Assembly (NCBI GenBank): GCA_910580075.1
Contig: CAJTVR010000027.1
Coordinates: forward strand, 1 to 49,955
Reading direction: 5' to 3'
Length of the DNA stretch: 49,955 nucleotides
Source of the DNA: an uncultured Eubacterium sp.
GTDB lineage: Bacteria > Bacillota > Clostridia > Lachnospirales > Lachnospiraceae
The notes below the pieces were generated by a model that saw only the letters and a program-made list of their open reading frames with translations, ran no database searches and was not told the origin of the DNA. Shown in pieces: positions 16,347-26,500 of this stretch. The position numbers and the translations under genes were made by a program. The stretch's first letter is position 1, and each line of letters starts with the position of its first letter.

Positions 16347-17219
16347 TTATCCTAAAGACTTCAGATTCCTTCGGTATTCTGCCATTTCCTCCCCGCTTAC
16401 CGTATCCAGAATATACTGCAGCTCACTGACTACCAGCTCCCTCTCCTTTGGCAGATAAGCAGTAACAGGATAAAAGTTTGAACTGGTATCTGCAAAAAGA
16501 TGTGTCCTGATCTGCAGATTTTTAATAAATACCTGCAGCTCCTCCAGCCGCTCCTTCTCCCCGGCAGGAACAAACCGCCCCTCCTGTTCCATACGGTACA
16601 GTTCCGTATCCGGAAACAGGGTAAGTGAATCCACAGAAATAAAATACGGATTTAACTGGCTGAACAGCTTCGCACTGTTCACCGCATTCCAGTATCCTCT
16701 GCCCTTCCCTGCAAGCCCGGTCATATAAACAAAATAGTACTCTATCCCCGCCTCGTCCAGTTTCCGGCACTGTTCTAAAATATCAGCCGCCGTATATCCT
16801 TTGCCTGCCAGGGCAAGCGTGTCATCATCCCCGCTTTCCGTCCCGATGCTCAGTCCGTTTATCCCCATTGCCCGCAGTTTCTTAAGCTGCCATACTTCCT
16901 TATCCCGGATACTGGCAAACATCGCCATCGTCTGGCATTTAATCAGGTAATCCCGTACTGTCAGCGCACGGAGTTTCAAATTCTCATAACTCATGGCAAA
17001 CGGATTTGCCCCTGTCCAGAAGATACGTCTCGCATAAGGCTGGAATCTTTTTATCTCAGCAAGATCTTCCTCAAATTCCTCCATTGGTGACATGCGGAAA
17101 TGTTCGCCTTTGTATAAGCTGCAGAAACGGCATTTCTGGTATGTGCATCCGCAAGCCGCCTGTATAATGACGGAATGTGCCTCATAGGGCGGTCTCCACG
17201 TCCTTCCTGTAAAATGCAT
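16347..17219 (-). CDS. Radical SAM protein, paralogue 1
   Basis: The 290-residue protein has the iron-sulfur motif CTYQKCRFC near residues 24-32, preceded by RTWRPPYEAHSVI and followed by LYKGEHFRMSPMEE. Later blocks GANPFAMSYE, SIGTESGDDDTL and VYMTGLAGKGRGYWNA fit a radical SAM TIM barrel. The reaction is unknown. The start at 17219 follows AAGGAGGGG and leaves a 46-bp gap to the upstream paralogue, implying co-transcription. It lacks an obvious C-terminal accessory cluster domain. Confidence 0.85.
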   Translation of the reverse strand: MHFTGRTWRPPYEAHSVIIQAACGCTYQKCRFCSLYKGEHFRMSPMEEFEEDLAEIKRFQPYARRIFWTGANPFAMSYENLKLRALTVRDYLIKCQTMAMFASIRDKEVWQLKKLRAMGINGLSIGTESGDDDTLALAGKGYTAADILEQCRKLDEAGIEYYFVYMTGLAGKGRGYWNAVNSAKLFSQLNPYFISVDSLTLFPDTELYRMEQEGRFVPAGEKERLEELQVFIKNLQIRTHLFADTSSNFYPVTAYLPKERELVVSELQYILDTVSGEEMAEYRRNLKSLG

Positions 17220-17265
17220 GCTAAATCCCCTCCTTACTGCATTCCATATCCGGCAGTTCCGGCTC

Positions 17266-18165
17266 TTAAAGATGATGCAGATTTCCGCGGTACTCCCGCA
17301 GCTCATCTTCTTTTACAGTTTCAATAATCCTGTCAATTTCCGCAAGCAGGGCTGCTTTATCTTCCGGTAAATCTCCATAGAGCTGAAAGGCATTGGAAGC
17401 ACCGAGTGCAGCAAATTCTGTCTGGATTTCCAATCCTTCTGCCAGTGCCCGCACTTCCCTGTACTTTTCTATCTCACTTTCCTCTTCCCAGTTCCCCAGC
17501 CGGATTTCCTCATACAGTTTTGAATCCGGGCAGACAGTCAGCATATTCACGCCTATTAAAACCGGATGCAGTTTACTGCATACAGCGGCAGTGGCTCCTG
17601 CCCCCTCCTCTCCGCGCCCTGCACCAGAGATTCCTGCCAGATAAAAGAAACTATAACGGATACCAGCCTGATCCAGCCGCCCGCACTGCTCAAGGATATC
17701 TTTTGCAAAATAACCTTTATCCATAAACTGCAGTGCCTCATCATCCGCTGTCTCAATACCAATCGTCAGCCCGTCATAGCCTGCTCTGCGCAAAGCATCC
17801 AGTTCCTGATCTGTTTTCAGGGTAACATCCGTCACCCTCGCAAAGCTGCCGATAGTTTCTATCTCTGGGAAATATCTGTGTACCAGCCCTGCAATCTCCA
17901 TCAGTTTTTCATATTTCAGCACAAACGGATTGGCCCCGGTCAGAAATACCCGGCTGACTTTCCTGCCGCAAGAGTGGTATATCTTTTGTGCCTCTATCAA
18001 ATCTGCCTTGATATCCTCCATCGGTGACATCTTAAACCGGAAAGGCAGGCCTGCATAAAGCGTACAAAATCTGCATCTGTGGTGCGTACATCCTGCGGTA
18101 ACTTCCAGCAGCAGTGAAGCTGCCTCATAGGGCGGCCTCCATATCGTTCCTGTATAGTGCATCAT
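17266..18165 (-). CDS. Radical SAM protein, paralogue 2
   Basis: The 299-residue protein is closely related to the next gene downstream: TIWRPPYEAASLLLEVTAGC, CTHHRCRFCTLYAG, FKMSPMEDI, LTGANPFVLKYEKL, TIGIETADDEAL and FYLAGISGAGRG. The pair most likely arose by tandem duplication. GAGGAGG precedes two adjacent ATG codons. The function is not known. It is divergent from an HxlR-type regulator, which is a candidate controller. Confidence 0.85.
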   Translation of the reverse strand: MMHYTGTIWRPPYEAASLLLEVTAGCTHHRCRFCTLYAGLPFRFKMSPMEDIKADLIEAQKIYHSCGRKVSRVFLTGANPFVLKYEKLMEIAGLVHRYFPEIETIGSFARVTDVTLKTDQELDALRRAGYDGLTIGIETADDEALQFMDKGYFAKDILEQCGRLDQAGIRYSFFYLAGISGAGRGEEGAGATAAVCSKLHPVLIGVNMLTVCPDSKLYEEIRLGNWEEESEIEKYREVRALAEGLEIQTEFAALGASNAFQLYGDLPEDKAALLAEIDRIIETVKEDELREYRGNLHHL

Positions 18166-18211
18166 TCATTCCTCCTCATTTCTTTCATCAGCGGATATCC
18201 TCTTTCACACT

Positions 18212-18240
18212 AAATTACTTCTAAAGCTCTGCGAAATCAA
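18212..18240 (-). promoter_or_regulatory. Promoter of the radical SAM pair
   Basis: TTGATT (18240-18235), 17 bp, TAATTT (18217-18212). Confidence 0.5.
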
Positions 18241-18258
18241 GTACTGTCTTTTTTTGCT

Positions 18259-18282
18259 GATAGTTCACTTTTTCGTACTATC
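18259..18282. promoter_or_regulatory. Possible operator between radical SAM and HxlR genes
   Basis: GATAGT (18259-18264) and ACTATC (18277-18282) form an inverted repeat with a 12-bp centre between the two divergent promoters. HxlR-family proteins bind such dyads, so it may let the adjacent regulator control both directions. Confidence 0.35.
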
Positions 18283-18301
18283 TATGAAAAATGACCTCAT
18301 C

Positions 18302-18330
18302 TTGATTTTTTCCCACGGCCAGGATATACT
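18302..18330 (+). promoter_or_regulatory. Promoter of the HxlR-type gene
   Basis: TTGATT (18302-18307), a 17-bp spacer, TATACT (18325-18330), 24 bp before the start codon. Confidence 0.6.
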
Positions 18331-18353
18331 CATGGTAAAAGAGGTGGAACGAA

Positions 18354-19088
18354 ATGGCTGATAATAAATTTAACAACGAAAAGACCATTGCCCGCTGTGT
18401 TCCTATGGGCAGGCTCCAGTCTGTAATCGGCGGGAAATGGAAAATCCTGATCTTATGGTATGTATCCTTTTACAAAATCCAGCGGTTTGGCGAACTGATG
18501 CGCCGCCTTGACGGGATTACACAGTCCACGCTGACAAAGCAGCTCCGGGAACTCGAAAGCGACGGGTTCCTCCATCGGGAAATTTACAAGGAAATACCGC
18601 CGAAGGTCGAATACTCACTCACCGGGTTTGGGAAGAGTTTTATCCCCGTCCTGCAAACGATGATGGCCTGGAGTGAGACATACCTCTGTCCCGGCTGGAA
18701 GAATCCTTATGAACCAGAACTAATGAAGGAGGATCATGCAGTGAAATTTGATGAAGATTTACAGCAGTTTGTTTATGATTATAATGGCTTAATTTTTGCA
18801 TGGGATGATCAGCCAGAAGATGATCATCAGGATATGGTGAAAAGATTAGCTGAACATTATAATGCTCATTTGGATGCAATCATCGGGTTTATGATGCCGG
18901 CTCTCAAAGAACTATATAGTGATATTACAGCAGAACATGTGAAAGCTAATTTAGGAAAACCTGTCATAGATTATGATAATGGCCGGGTCATTTATATGGA
19001 GCAGACATTTGATAGCGACCATATATTTACTTTTGAATTCTTAGATGATGAATTTGAAGATTTGCGGTATTTTTCTATTGATGGCTGA
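18354..19088 (+). CDS. HxlR-type regulator fused to an unrecognised C-terminal domain
   Basis: Residues about 1-125 are a complete HxlR winged helix protein (IGGKWKILILWYV, RFGELMRRLDGITQSTLTKQ, PPKVEYSLTGFGKS). HxlR proteins normally end near 110-125. Here the frame continues another 120 residues in an acidic domain (FDEDLQQFVYDYNGLIFAWD onward) that I do not recognise. AAGGAGG at 18726-18732 stands eight bases before an in-frame GTG at 18741, so the C-terminal part could also be translated alone. The N-terminal part is GC-rich and the C-terminal part AT-rich, suggesting a junction of two genes of different origin. Confidence 0.8.
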   Translation: MADNKFNNEKTIARCVPMGRLQSVIGGKWKILILWYVSFYKIQRFGELMRRLDGITQSTLTKQLRELESDGFLHREIYKEIPPKVEYSLTGFGKSFIPVLQTMMAWSETYLCPGWKNPYEPELMKEDHAVKFDEDLQQFVYDYNGLIFAWDDQPEDDHQDMVKRLAEHYNAHLDAIIGFMMPALKELYSDITAEHVKANLGKPVIDYDNGRVIYMEQTFDSDHIFTFEFLDDEFEDLRYFSIDG

Positions 19089-20143
19089 ATCTGATCCGTT
19101 TTTGGCAGTATCTTCGCTAATATAGGAAACAGGACCGGCGGTGCTGGTCCTGCGCATTCCGGGTGCGAAACGGGCAGAGATATATTTCGCCCGTATGCCG
19201 GGATGGATGGGAATGGCAGCATAGGATGTTGCATGACGACTTTGCACTCGTAAATCTCACATGGAGAAAGAGCGTCTCTTGATTTGTGGATTAAAGCTAT
19301 ATCCCTGGGTCTGCATAAATTTTTCGAGATCTGTTTAATCTCCCACTCTGCTCCAGCATCTCGTTCCGATTTCCTTCAGAACAAAAATCCCGATCAATAA
19401 TAACCAATAATCGTAAAAGATAAAAGACTATGGGATTGATTGTTGTTCCCACTTATCTGCTATTTCAATTAGTCGCATATATTCCTATTTTTTCAGATTT
19501 TTTACATTGAAGATATTCTTATATCTTTGAAGAACGACGAGAATTGCTGCACTGCCTCTTTCACATGCACTGCCATATTTGAATAAACTTTGTATCCTTT
19601 TTAATATCTTCAATTAATGATCCTTTGTACATATGGCATATTAATGCCAATGACAACTTCTCGAATAATAGTTATCATTTTGTTTTTAAATCTGCTCAAC
19701 TTCCTAAATAAAAGTCATCCAGCAAAAAATGTAATTATTATGGAAAATTTAAATATAAATCTGCTTCTTTTCACTTAAAACAGGAAGTTGCGGCAAACCT
19801 ACTGGAACTGAGCAAACTGATTGAAATTGGATCAAAGCCAGAAGCGGAATGTAATTCATTTCAATTTAACTTGGGCTTCTTCACATGACAGAAAATAAAA
19901 GCTTTTGTCCGTACACTCAGCTCAACCCATGACAATTTTGTGCACAGCACAGATAAGAGACTTATTTCTTAAACATCCAGAGGTACTTTGGCGGAATTTT
20001 CCAAGCCTAATTATATTTGTATATTAAAAAACAAAAGATAATACCTGATTATCTGTCAAACAGTAACTTGAAAACTAACAGATATTTAGGATACATTAAT
20101 ACATTAAATAATTTAGCAAATATTTTTAAAAAGAGGCAGATAA
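19089..20143. other. Intergenic stretch of about 1 kb, left edge of AT-rich island
   Basis: No convincing gene is visible. The first 170 bp are GC-rich like the HxlR N-terminal part and the rest is strongly AT-rich. A frame near 19770-19887 reads as protein-like sequence without a start, possibly a relic. The shift in composition marks the edge of a horizontally acquired segment. Confidence 0.45.
20068..20097 (+). promoter_or_regulatory. Possible promoter of the glycosyltransferase operon
   Basis: TTGAAA (20068-20073), an 18-bp spacer and TACATT (20092-20097), about 45 bp before the first gene. Confidence 0.35.
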
Positions 20144-21469
20144 ATGGATTCTACAGCATCGATGAGTATCATCGTATTATTTCACAACAATAAACATTTT
20201 ACCAAATGCATAAATTCTATCATAAATCAGCTATTAACTGCTGAGGATGAAATTATTATTATTAATGATCATTCTTCAGATATATATGAAAACGAATTAA
20301 AGGCTTTACAGTCTTATAAATGTATACGCATTTATAACAGCACAGAAAAAACTGGAAATCGTTCCCATAACAGAAATTTAGGCGCTAAATACTCTAAAAA
20401 TCCTATTTTGGTTTTTATTGATGGTGATATTTATTTTCCTCAGCCAATATTAAAATATCTAAAGGATGCACTGGTTCTAAGAAATGCAGTTGCATCTTTT
20501 GGCAATGTATATGGACATAAATATGATGAAATAACATTAAATTCTTTGCTTGGCTTTGATTATTTGTCGTATCTTTTTAATGATAAAAAGTGGAAAGACT
20601 TATTGGATATTCCTCTTTTATTTGATTTTCGATTAAATAAAGATTCTATCCTGCTAAGCGGAGAATGGGTTTGGAATTACTTTTATACGAGTTATTGCAT
20701 GGTTTCAAAAACTGCTTTTGTAACTGCTGGAATGTTTGATGAATCATTTACAGAATGGGGTGCAGAAGATGTTGATCTGGGTTTCAGGCTTTCCAGACAA
20801 GGAAGGCTGGAATATCAAAAGGATCTGGCTGCTTTTCATATTCCACATCCCAAAAACAGAATGACAAATCAAATAAATAATTTTAAAAATATGTACTATA
20901 TGTTAAATAAATATAAATCTCCTGAATTTGAGTTGAAAATTACATATGATAAATCATCCTCTTTGATCCATGCGCTGGAAGAATTTTTATCACGTTTAAG
21001 AAAACTTGACATCGCCTGTCAGGAAATACCAAAACAAGCTGGCATTCTTCACTACGATGTTGTTTCACAAAATGCGCCAAAAGGCAGATTGCAGTTTATG
21101 GATCATAATGGCAGGCTGCATTGTATGGAATTATTTGGTTTAGCTTTGCCGTTTTCATCTCATGTTTTTGATTGTGCATATATACCCTATGAAATATTTC
21201 TATATCCCTATACTTTGATACCAAGAATTTTCCAGGAGTTTTTAAGAGTTTCAAAAACAGTGTATATAAAAAAACACGAACTTCCAAAACGTATCGAATG
21301 GGATCTTTCTGTTATTAATGGATTTAATAAAAATTCTCCTTTTCGAGATTTATATTATGTTTCAAAAACATTGCAGGATTTTTGTTTAACGGACTTGGGC
21401 AGCGTGCTGCAAATAAATACTGCTTTTGATTTTAACCAGATAGAAAGGAGCTATTTATATGAATTTTGA
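20144..21469 (+). CDS. Family 2 glycosyltransferase with C-terminal extra domain
   Basis: The 441-residue protein has a GT-A fold N-terminal half: SMSIIVLFHNNKHFTKCINS, NDHSSD, metal-binding DGDIYF near residue 90, and WGAEDVDLGFRL near 206 as the acceptor-side acid motif. Residues about 285-440 carry an extra domain that loosely resembles a methyltransferase half (LPFSSHVFDCAYIP, FQEFLRVSKTVYI) but lacks a clear glycine-rich SAM motif. Donor and acceptor are unknown. It is the first gene of a three-gene operon, overlapping the next by 11 bp. AAGAGG precedes the ATG. Codon use is AT-rich. Confidence 0.8.
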   Translation: MDSTASMSIIVLFHNNKHFTKCINSIINQLLTAEDEIIIINDHSSDIYENELKALQSYKCIRIYNSTEKTGNRSHNRNLGAKYSKNPILVFIDGDIYFPQPILKYLKDALVLRNAVASFGNVYGHKYDEITLNSLLGFDYLSYLFNDKKWKDLLDIPLLFDFRLNKDSILLSGEWVWNYFYTSYCMVSKTAFVTAGMFDESFTEWGAEDVDLGFRLSRQGRLEYQKDLAAFHIPHPKNRMTNQINNFKNMYYMLNKYKSPEFELKITYDKSSSLIHALEEFLSRLRKLDIACQEIPKQAGILHYDVVSQNAPKGRLQFMDHNGRLHCMELFGLALPFSSHVFDCAYIPYEIFLYPYTLIPRIFQEFLRVSKTVYIKKHELPKRIEWDLSVINGFNKNSPFRDLYYVSKTLQDFCLTDLGSVLQINTAFDFNQIERSYLYEF

Positions 21470-22556
21470 CTGTTCGATCGTAATACCTTATCACAGCAAT
21501 ATTAATATGTTAACAAATTGTGTTGACAGCCTGATAAAAACGACACCGGCTGATACAGAAATTATAATTATTGCAAATAACTGCAGTCTGGATGAAATTC
21601 GTATTTCATTTCCATATCCTAACGTACTTGTAAAAAAATATAACTGCGACTTGCTTTATCCCAAGGCTGTAAATATAGGAGTTGAAGAAGCTAAAAGCCA
21701 AAATGTCTTTTTATGTGACGCTGATACTTATTATTTCGGAAACTGGTTTCAAGAAATAATTCAATGCTATGTAAAAAATAAAGCATCTATTGTCGGCGCA
21801 AAGCTGATCTACACGGATAATGATACTGTCAGAGATTTTGGAATGGGATATAATGGATATAACTGGCCGCATCCTTTTAAAAATTTACCTTCTGTGCATC
21901 CTTTGGTCATGAAAGACAGAATTTTTCAGACAGTATGCACGGCCTGCTGTATCATTAATAAAAAAGATTTCCAAATGATTGGCGGATTAGACGAACGTCT
22001 TGGATATTCTTATTCAGACATGGATTTATGCCTTCGTCTTACTGCACAAGGGAAAAAAGTATGGGGATGCGGACATGCGGCTGTTTATCACAAAGGAAGC
22101 TCCATAAAAAGAGACATGTCGCATTACAGAAAGGATATTCGCGGAAAATTTTTTGAACTCAATGCTCAAAGATTTTTCGTAGATATGCAGATTTATTATG
22201 CAGAAAGCGCCCGCTATTATTTAAAAAGCCATATGTTAAACGAAGAATATATATTGATAGATTTATCAACGGTATACAATAAATCATGGCATTATGAAAT
22301 GCTGAAAGAAATCCTGGGTATTACAATAAAAGACATTTATTCCTTTGAGCAGCCGCCCAGAGATAAGCGTCATATTGAATTGTATGAATCCATTCCTGCC
22401 TATATATTTAACCTTAACATACCGTTAATATACTTTGTAGATAATCATACAGCGTTATCAAATAATTGTATATGGCATCATCTTCGGAACGGACATAAAG
22501 ATTTAGTAGTTGACCGCCATGGAAATATTGTTTCGTTTGAACAGCTTTTAGTTTGA
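21459..22556 (+). CDS. Family 2 glycosyltransferase
   Basis: The 365-residue protein shows a GT-A core: CSIVIPYHSNINMLTNCVDS, NVFLCDADTYYFGNW near residue 87 with a DAD metal site, GGLDERLGYSYSDMDLCLRL near 177, and AVYHKGSS. A C-terminal region (about 240-365) of unknown function follows, as in its neighbour. It overlaps the upstream gene and has AAAGGAG before its ATG, so it is translationally coupled. The two enzymes are related but not recent duplicates. Likely a sequential sugar transfer pair. Confidence 0.8.
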   Translation: MNFDCSIVIPYHSNINMLTNCVDSLIKTTPADTEIIIIANNCSLDEIRISFPYPNVLVKKYNCDLLYPKAVNIGVEEAKSQNVFLCDADTYYFGNWFQEIIQCYVKNKASIVGAKLIYTDNDTVRDFGMGYNGYNWPHPFKNLPSVHPLVMKDRIFQTVCTACCIINKKDFQMIGGLDERLGYSYSDMDLCLRLTAQGKKVWGCGHAAVYHKGSSIKRDMSHYRKDIRGKFFELNAQRFFVDMQIYYAESARYYLKSHMLNEEYILIDLSTVYNKSWHYEMLKEILGITIKDIYSFEQPPRDKRHIELYESIPAYIFNLNIPLIYFVDNHTALSNNCIWHHLRNGHKDLVVDRHGNIVSFEQLLV

Positions 22557-22582
22557 TAAAGTGAAAAAAGAGGAGACTATTT

Positions 22583-23500
22583 ATGTACCTGGCTATTGAT
22601 ATAGGCGGAACTAACATAAAATATGCAAATGTAACTTCTGACTATAAAATTACAAAACACTGGACTGTTTCTTCTATTCCGCCAAAAAATTGCAGTTTTC
22701 TGGATTATTTGATCCAAAATATTAAATATGACGAAAACTTGCAGGGAATAGGTTTAAGCATACCCGGAATTATTTCCAGTGATGGAAAAGTCTTGAGCCA
22801 TTCGTCCAGTACTTTACATGAATTATATGAAAAAAATATATGTTATGATTTATATAAACGATATCATGTACCAACTGCAGCGCTAAATGATGGAGATGCA
22901 GCCGGTATATTTGAATGCTGGAACGGATATGGCAGTAAATATCCGCTTTGTGTATGTATACTGATAGGTACCGGCATCGGCGGATGTATTTGTTCACACA
23001 AAAATGTGGTCAGGGGGAATTTTAATGCGGCTGGAGAATTTCACCGGATTCCCTATTATGATACAGAAAAAACGAAGTGGCGCTGTATAGGTGATTTTTG
23101 CCGGATAAAATCACTCATTCAAAAATACCACTCCCTTTCTGGAATAGAACTTTCACCAATGGAGATATGGGATTTATATCTTCAAAATGAAAGTCATGCT
23201 AAACAGGCTGTTGATACATGGCTATTTCATTTGACACAATTATTAATTATGATTACAGCGTTTTGCAGTCCTGACATATTGTGCATTGGCGGAGGAATAT
23301 CAGATAATACTGTTTTCATTTCCAAACTGTCCGCATGTTTTACAGAAACTGCAGCTGTACATTTTCCAGATTATAAAAAGCTGCCGGAAGTTGTAAGCTG
23401 CAGTGCCAAAAGCACTTCAAATTTGTTAGGCGCTATTGTATATCTCCGGCAAAAAACAATCAGACAGCAGGATATCCTATGTGGTAATTCTGATCAGTGA
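22583..23500 (+). CDS. ROK-family sugar kinase-like protein
   Basis: The 305-residue protein starts with the phosphate loop AIDIGGTNIKYAN, followed by catalytic Asp in LNDGDAAGIFE near residue 107 and ILIGTGIGGCI near 130. The usual ROK zinc cluster CxCGxxGCxE is absent; only scattered Cys remain (WRCIGDFC), so it is an atypical ROK member without the helix-turn-helix domain. A role in phosphorylating a sugar for the two transferases is plausible. GAGGAG precedes the ATG. Its last 41 bp overlap the 3' end of the convergent ATPase gene. Confidence 0.82.
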   Translation: MYLAIDIGGTNIKYANVTSDYKITKHWTVSSIPPKNCSFLDYLIQNIKYDENLQGIGLSIPGIISSDGKVLSHSSSTLHELYEKNICYDLYKRYHVPTAALNDGDAAGIFECWNGYGSKYPLCVCILIGTGIGGCICSHKNVVRGNFNAAGEFHRIPYYDTEKTKWRCIGDFCRIKSLIQKYHSLSGIELSPMEIWDLYLQNESHAKQAVDTWLFHLTQLLIMITAFCSPDILCIGGGISDNTVFISKLSACFTETAAVHFPDYKKLPEVVSCSAKSTSNLLGAIVYLRQKTIRQQDILCGNSDQ

Positions 23501-26500
23501 TTGGTGTATCTGGCTGGTAAGTATCATAAAATTTATGAAACTGTTCATCTGATGACATTAGCGTCTTTTTTAAAGAAATATTATTGAAACTGCCAGCCAG
23601 TTTTCTGACTTCAGATATACTGCCTAAATATCGTATTTGTATCAGCAAATCTGAAAGAAAATATTCATATCTTGTTTTCATCGCTGTATCTACACAGTTT
23701 TTAAGTATTTTTTCATAGGTAAGTACATAATTTTCCAGCGATTTTTCATAATTATGAAGTTTATAATATTTAACCGCTTGCAAGTAAAAACATTTATAAT
23801 AATCCCTTTCATAATTGTGAAAAACGCATAAATCTTCTGCTTCATTTAACAGGGTATCTAACTCATTCCCAATCGTTTTTGCATTCTGCGCTGCAATTTG
23901 AAAAAGACTTATGATCAGACGAATTTTTATTTCATAAAAAGGCATGTCTGTATTGTTTATAAATTTTTTTAAATGCTTTATATGACACCATGCATTTTTA
24001 TAGGAAAAATTCATAATATCAGCTAAAATTTCATGTGTATAGCTGGAAATATGTGTCTTTGTATCTGTATTTTTTGACAGATATTTTTGATAAGTATGAA
24101 ATGCATTATGCCAATTTAACATAAGCACTTCATTGTTTTTATTATCTGTGTAATAAATATTCCCAATATCGTGAAAATTGCAGATCGTCTGATGGTGTTC
24201 ACCTAACTGCTGAGAAAGCATCAGGGCTTCATCCAGCATCTTTTTTGCTTCTTCTATTCTGCCTAAATCTTTTAGAGGAACACTTTTTCGATTGAGAATC
24301 TTAGACATAACACTTGTTTGTATTTCTTCGGAAATTTCAAACTGTGGTATTCTTTTTTCAGCTCTTTCCAAAAGACGGATTGTTTCTTTTGATTCATATA
24401 TTTGATTCAGGTTATTTGCATATTGAATAAAAAATTTAAAATAGTAGTTATGATATTTAGTATATTTTTCCGTTTGATCTAAAATCGTTTCAGATACTGC
24501 TTCATAATATGATATACCTGACCGAATCCCCATATTTTTAACAAATTTATCACACAAATGGCGAGCTAATTTTAATTCCTGTTTTGGTTCACATGTGATG
24601 TCTTTATTTAATATCAAAGTATATACGATAGAGTAAAATTGAAACCAAAATACGTCTGTAACACGTTCGCATATGATATATTTTACAGCCTTTTCTATCA
24701 TATTTTGATCCATCTGTTCTAATTTATGCTTAAGGATAAAATACGCAGGAAATAATACCTCATTCATTTTCACAGCTTCGATCGATAATATTAGATGCTC
24801 TGTCATTTCCTTGTATTTGTTTGCCAGCTGTGTATTTTCTTTATAATACACAGCAAAGTTGTTATGATAAAACGTTATCTCATCGTTCGATTGAATTTTT
24901 ATAAATCCAGCTGATTGCAAACGGTCTAATATTCCATAATCAGTAAAAATCTTATAATATAAGTTTAATGGAACTGACTGAAAAAATAGTAGAACCGATA
25001 TTGTTTGTTCATATAGCTGTCTTTCTTCTAATGTCAGTGAATCTAAAAAAAAGGATTCACGCAAGCGTAACATGCCTTGAACTGTAGGCGGAAGCCTTTT
25101 TATGGTCTTATGAAATTTTTCGATATTTCTAAAATAAAAAGTTCCTTTTTCACTAAGAGAAATCACCTCTTTTTGAGCCAGATAAATCATCAGCTGCTGT
25201 AAAATAAAAGGATTAGATCCTACAGTATCTATGATCATTTGAAAGGTTTTATGATACATATATGTTTCATCTGATAACTGCGGCTGAACACACTGGCGTA
25301 AATATATTTCAGCAGAAACTTGATCAAATCCATTACATTCAAAGCTGACATAATTTTCAGGATATTTAGCTGCACGAAGCAATAAAAGATCATTTGTCTT
25401 GCGGGCCAGATTATGATTAAATAGATAATCCGTATTAAAACTTACGATGATAACTGTTTTTGACTCGCTGCTTAGCATTCTTAAAATAAAATTTCTGAAA
25501 AATTCCAAAGTATCATTTTCACATTTCTGAAGATTGTCAATAACAAGTAAAACTTTATATTTATTGAATAAACTGTAGATATAATTTAATACCTCAGTAA
25601 TATGGCTGCTAATATCATATTCCGTATTATATAAAATATCAAATTTTATCCTCTGATTTGCAGCCTGGCTGTTTGTTTTGTAATTCACAGGATGCTCCAT
25701 ATACAAAGGTAAATGTTCTAATTGCGATACAATGATTTTAATGATTGATTGTGTATCAACATACTGTTTCTCAACATCAAAGTGTAATATTTTATAGCAG
25801 CTCCTATCATAGATATTAATCATTTCATTTATCATCCGGCTCTTTCCAGAACCGCTTTTTCCATATATATGTATAATGCTGCCAGTATTTAGATTCCGGT
25901 AATTTTTTTTCAGTTTCACGAGAAAATCTGAATATCTGCTTCCCAATAAAGAAACTTCTGCCAGCCAGTTCATCTTTATTCTTTCATGAATCTCTTCGCA
26001 TTGATCATCATAGTATATTTTTATGAGAGGCGTACATACTTCGGGTTTATATTTAATAATCCTGAGCTTATAGACAATGAGCCTGGTACTGCATCGTGGC
26101 ACAGTTATTTTTTTAGTATATTTAGATGGTGAAGGTTCACTTACGATTTCAAAATAACGCAGTGCATCATCTTTTTGCAATTCCATTTTTACAGAAGCAT
26201 CGTTATGAATATCGTTATTTTGGATATATATCCTATATTCAAACGACTCATTTACATTATATTCTCTATCTGCTATTTTTGAATTTTCATTTGAGCTGCT
26301 TTTTTTCAGACAGCTTCTAATCTCAATTCCCCATTGAAAGGAATATTCCATTTGGTTTTCGTAAGAAAAATAATCATGAAACCATGGCTCATTTTGGCAT
26401 TCCAATAATAAAGCTTCCAGCCTGCAATCATCATATACCCAATGTCTGATTTTAGCCTTATCGCAAAAATCAGTAATGTGCTGATCGAATTCTTTTGTTA

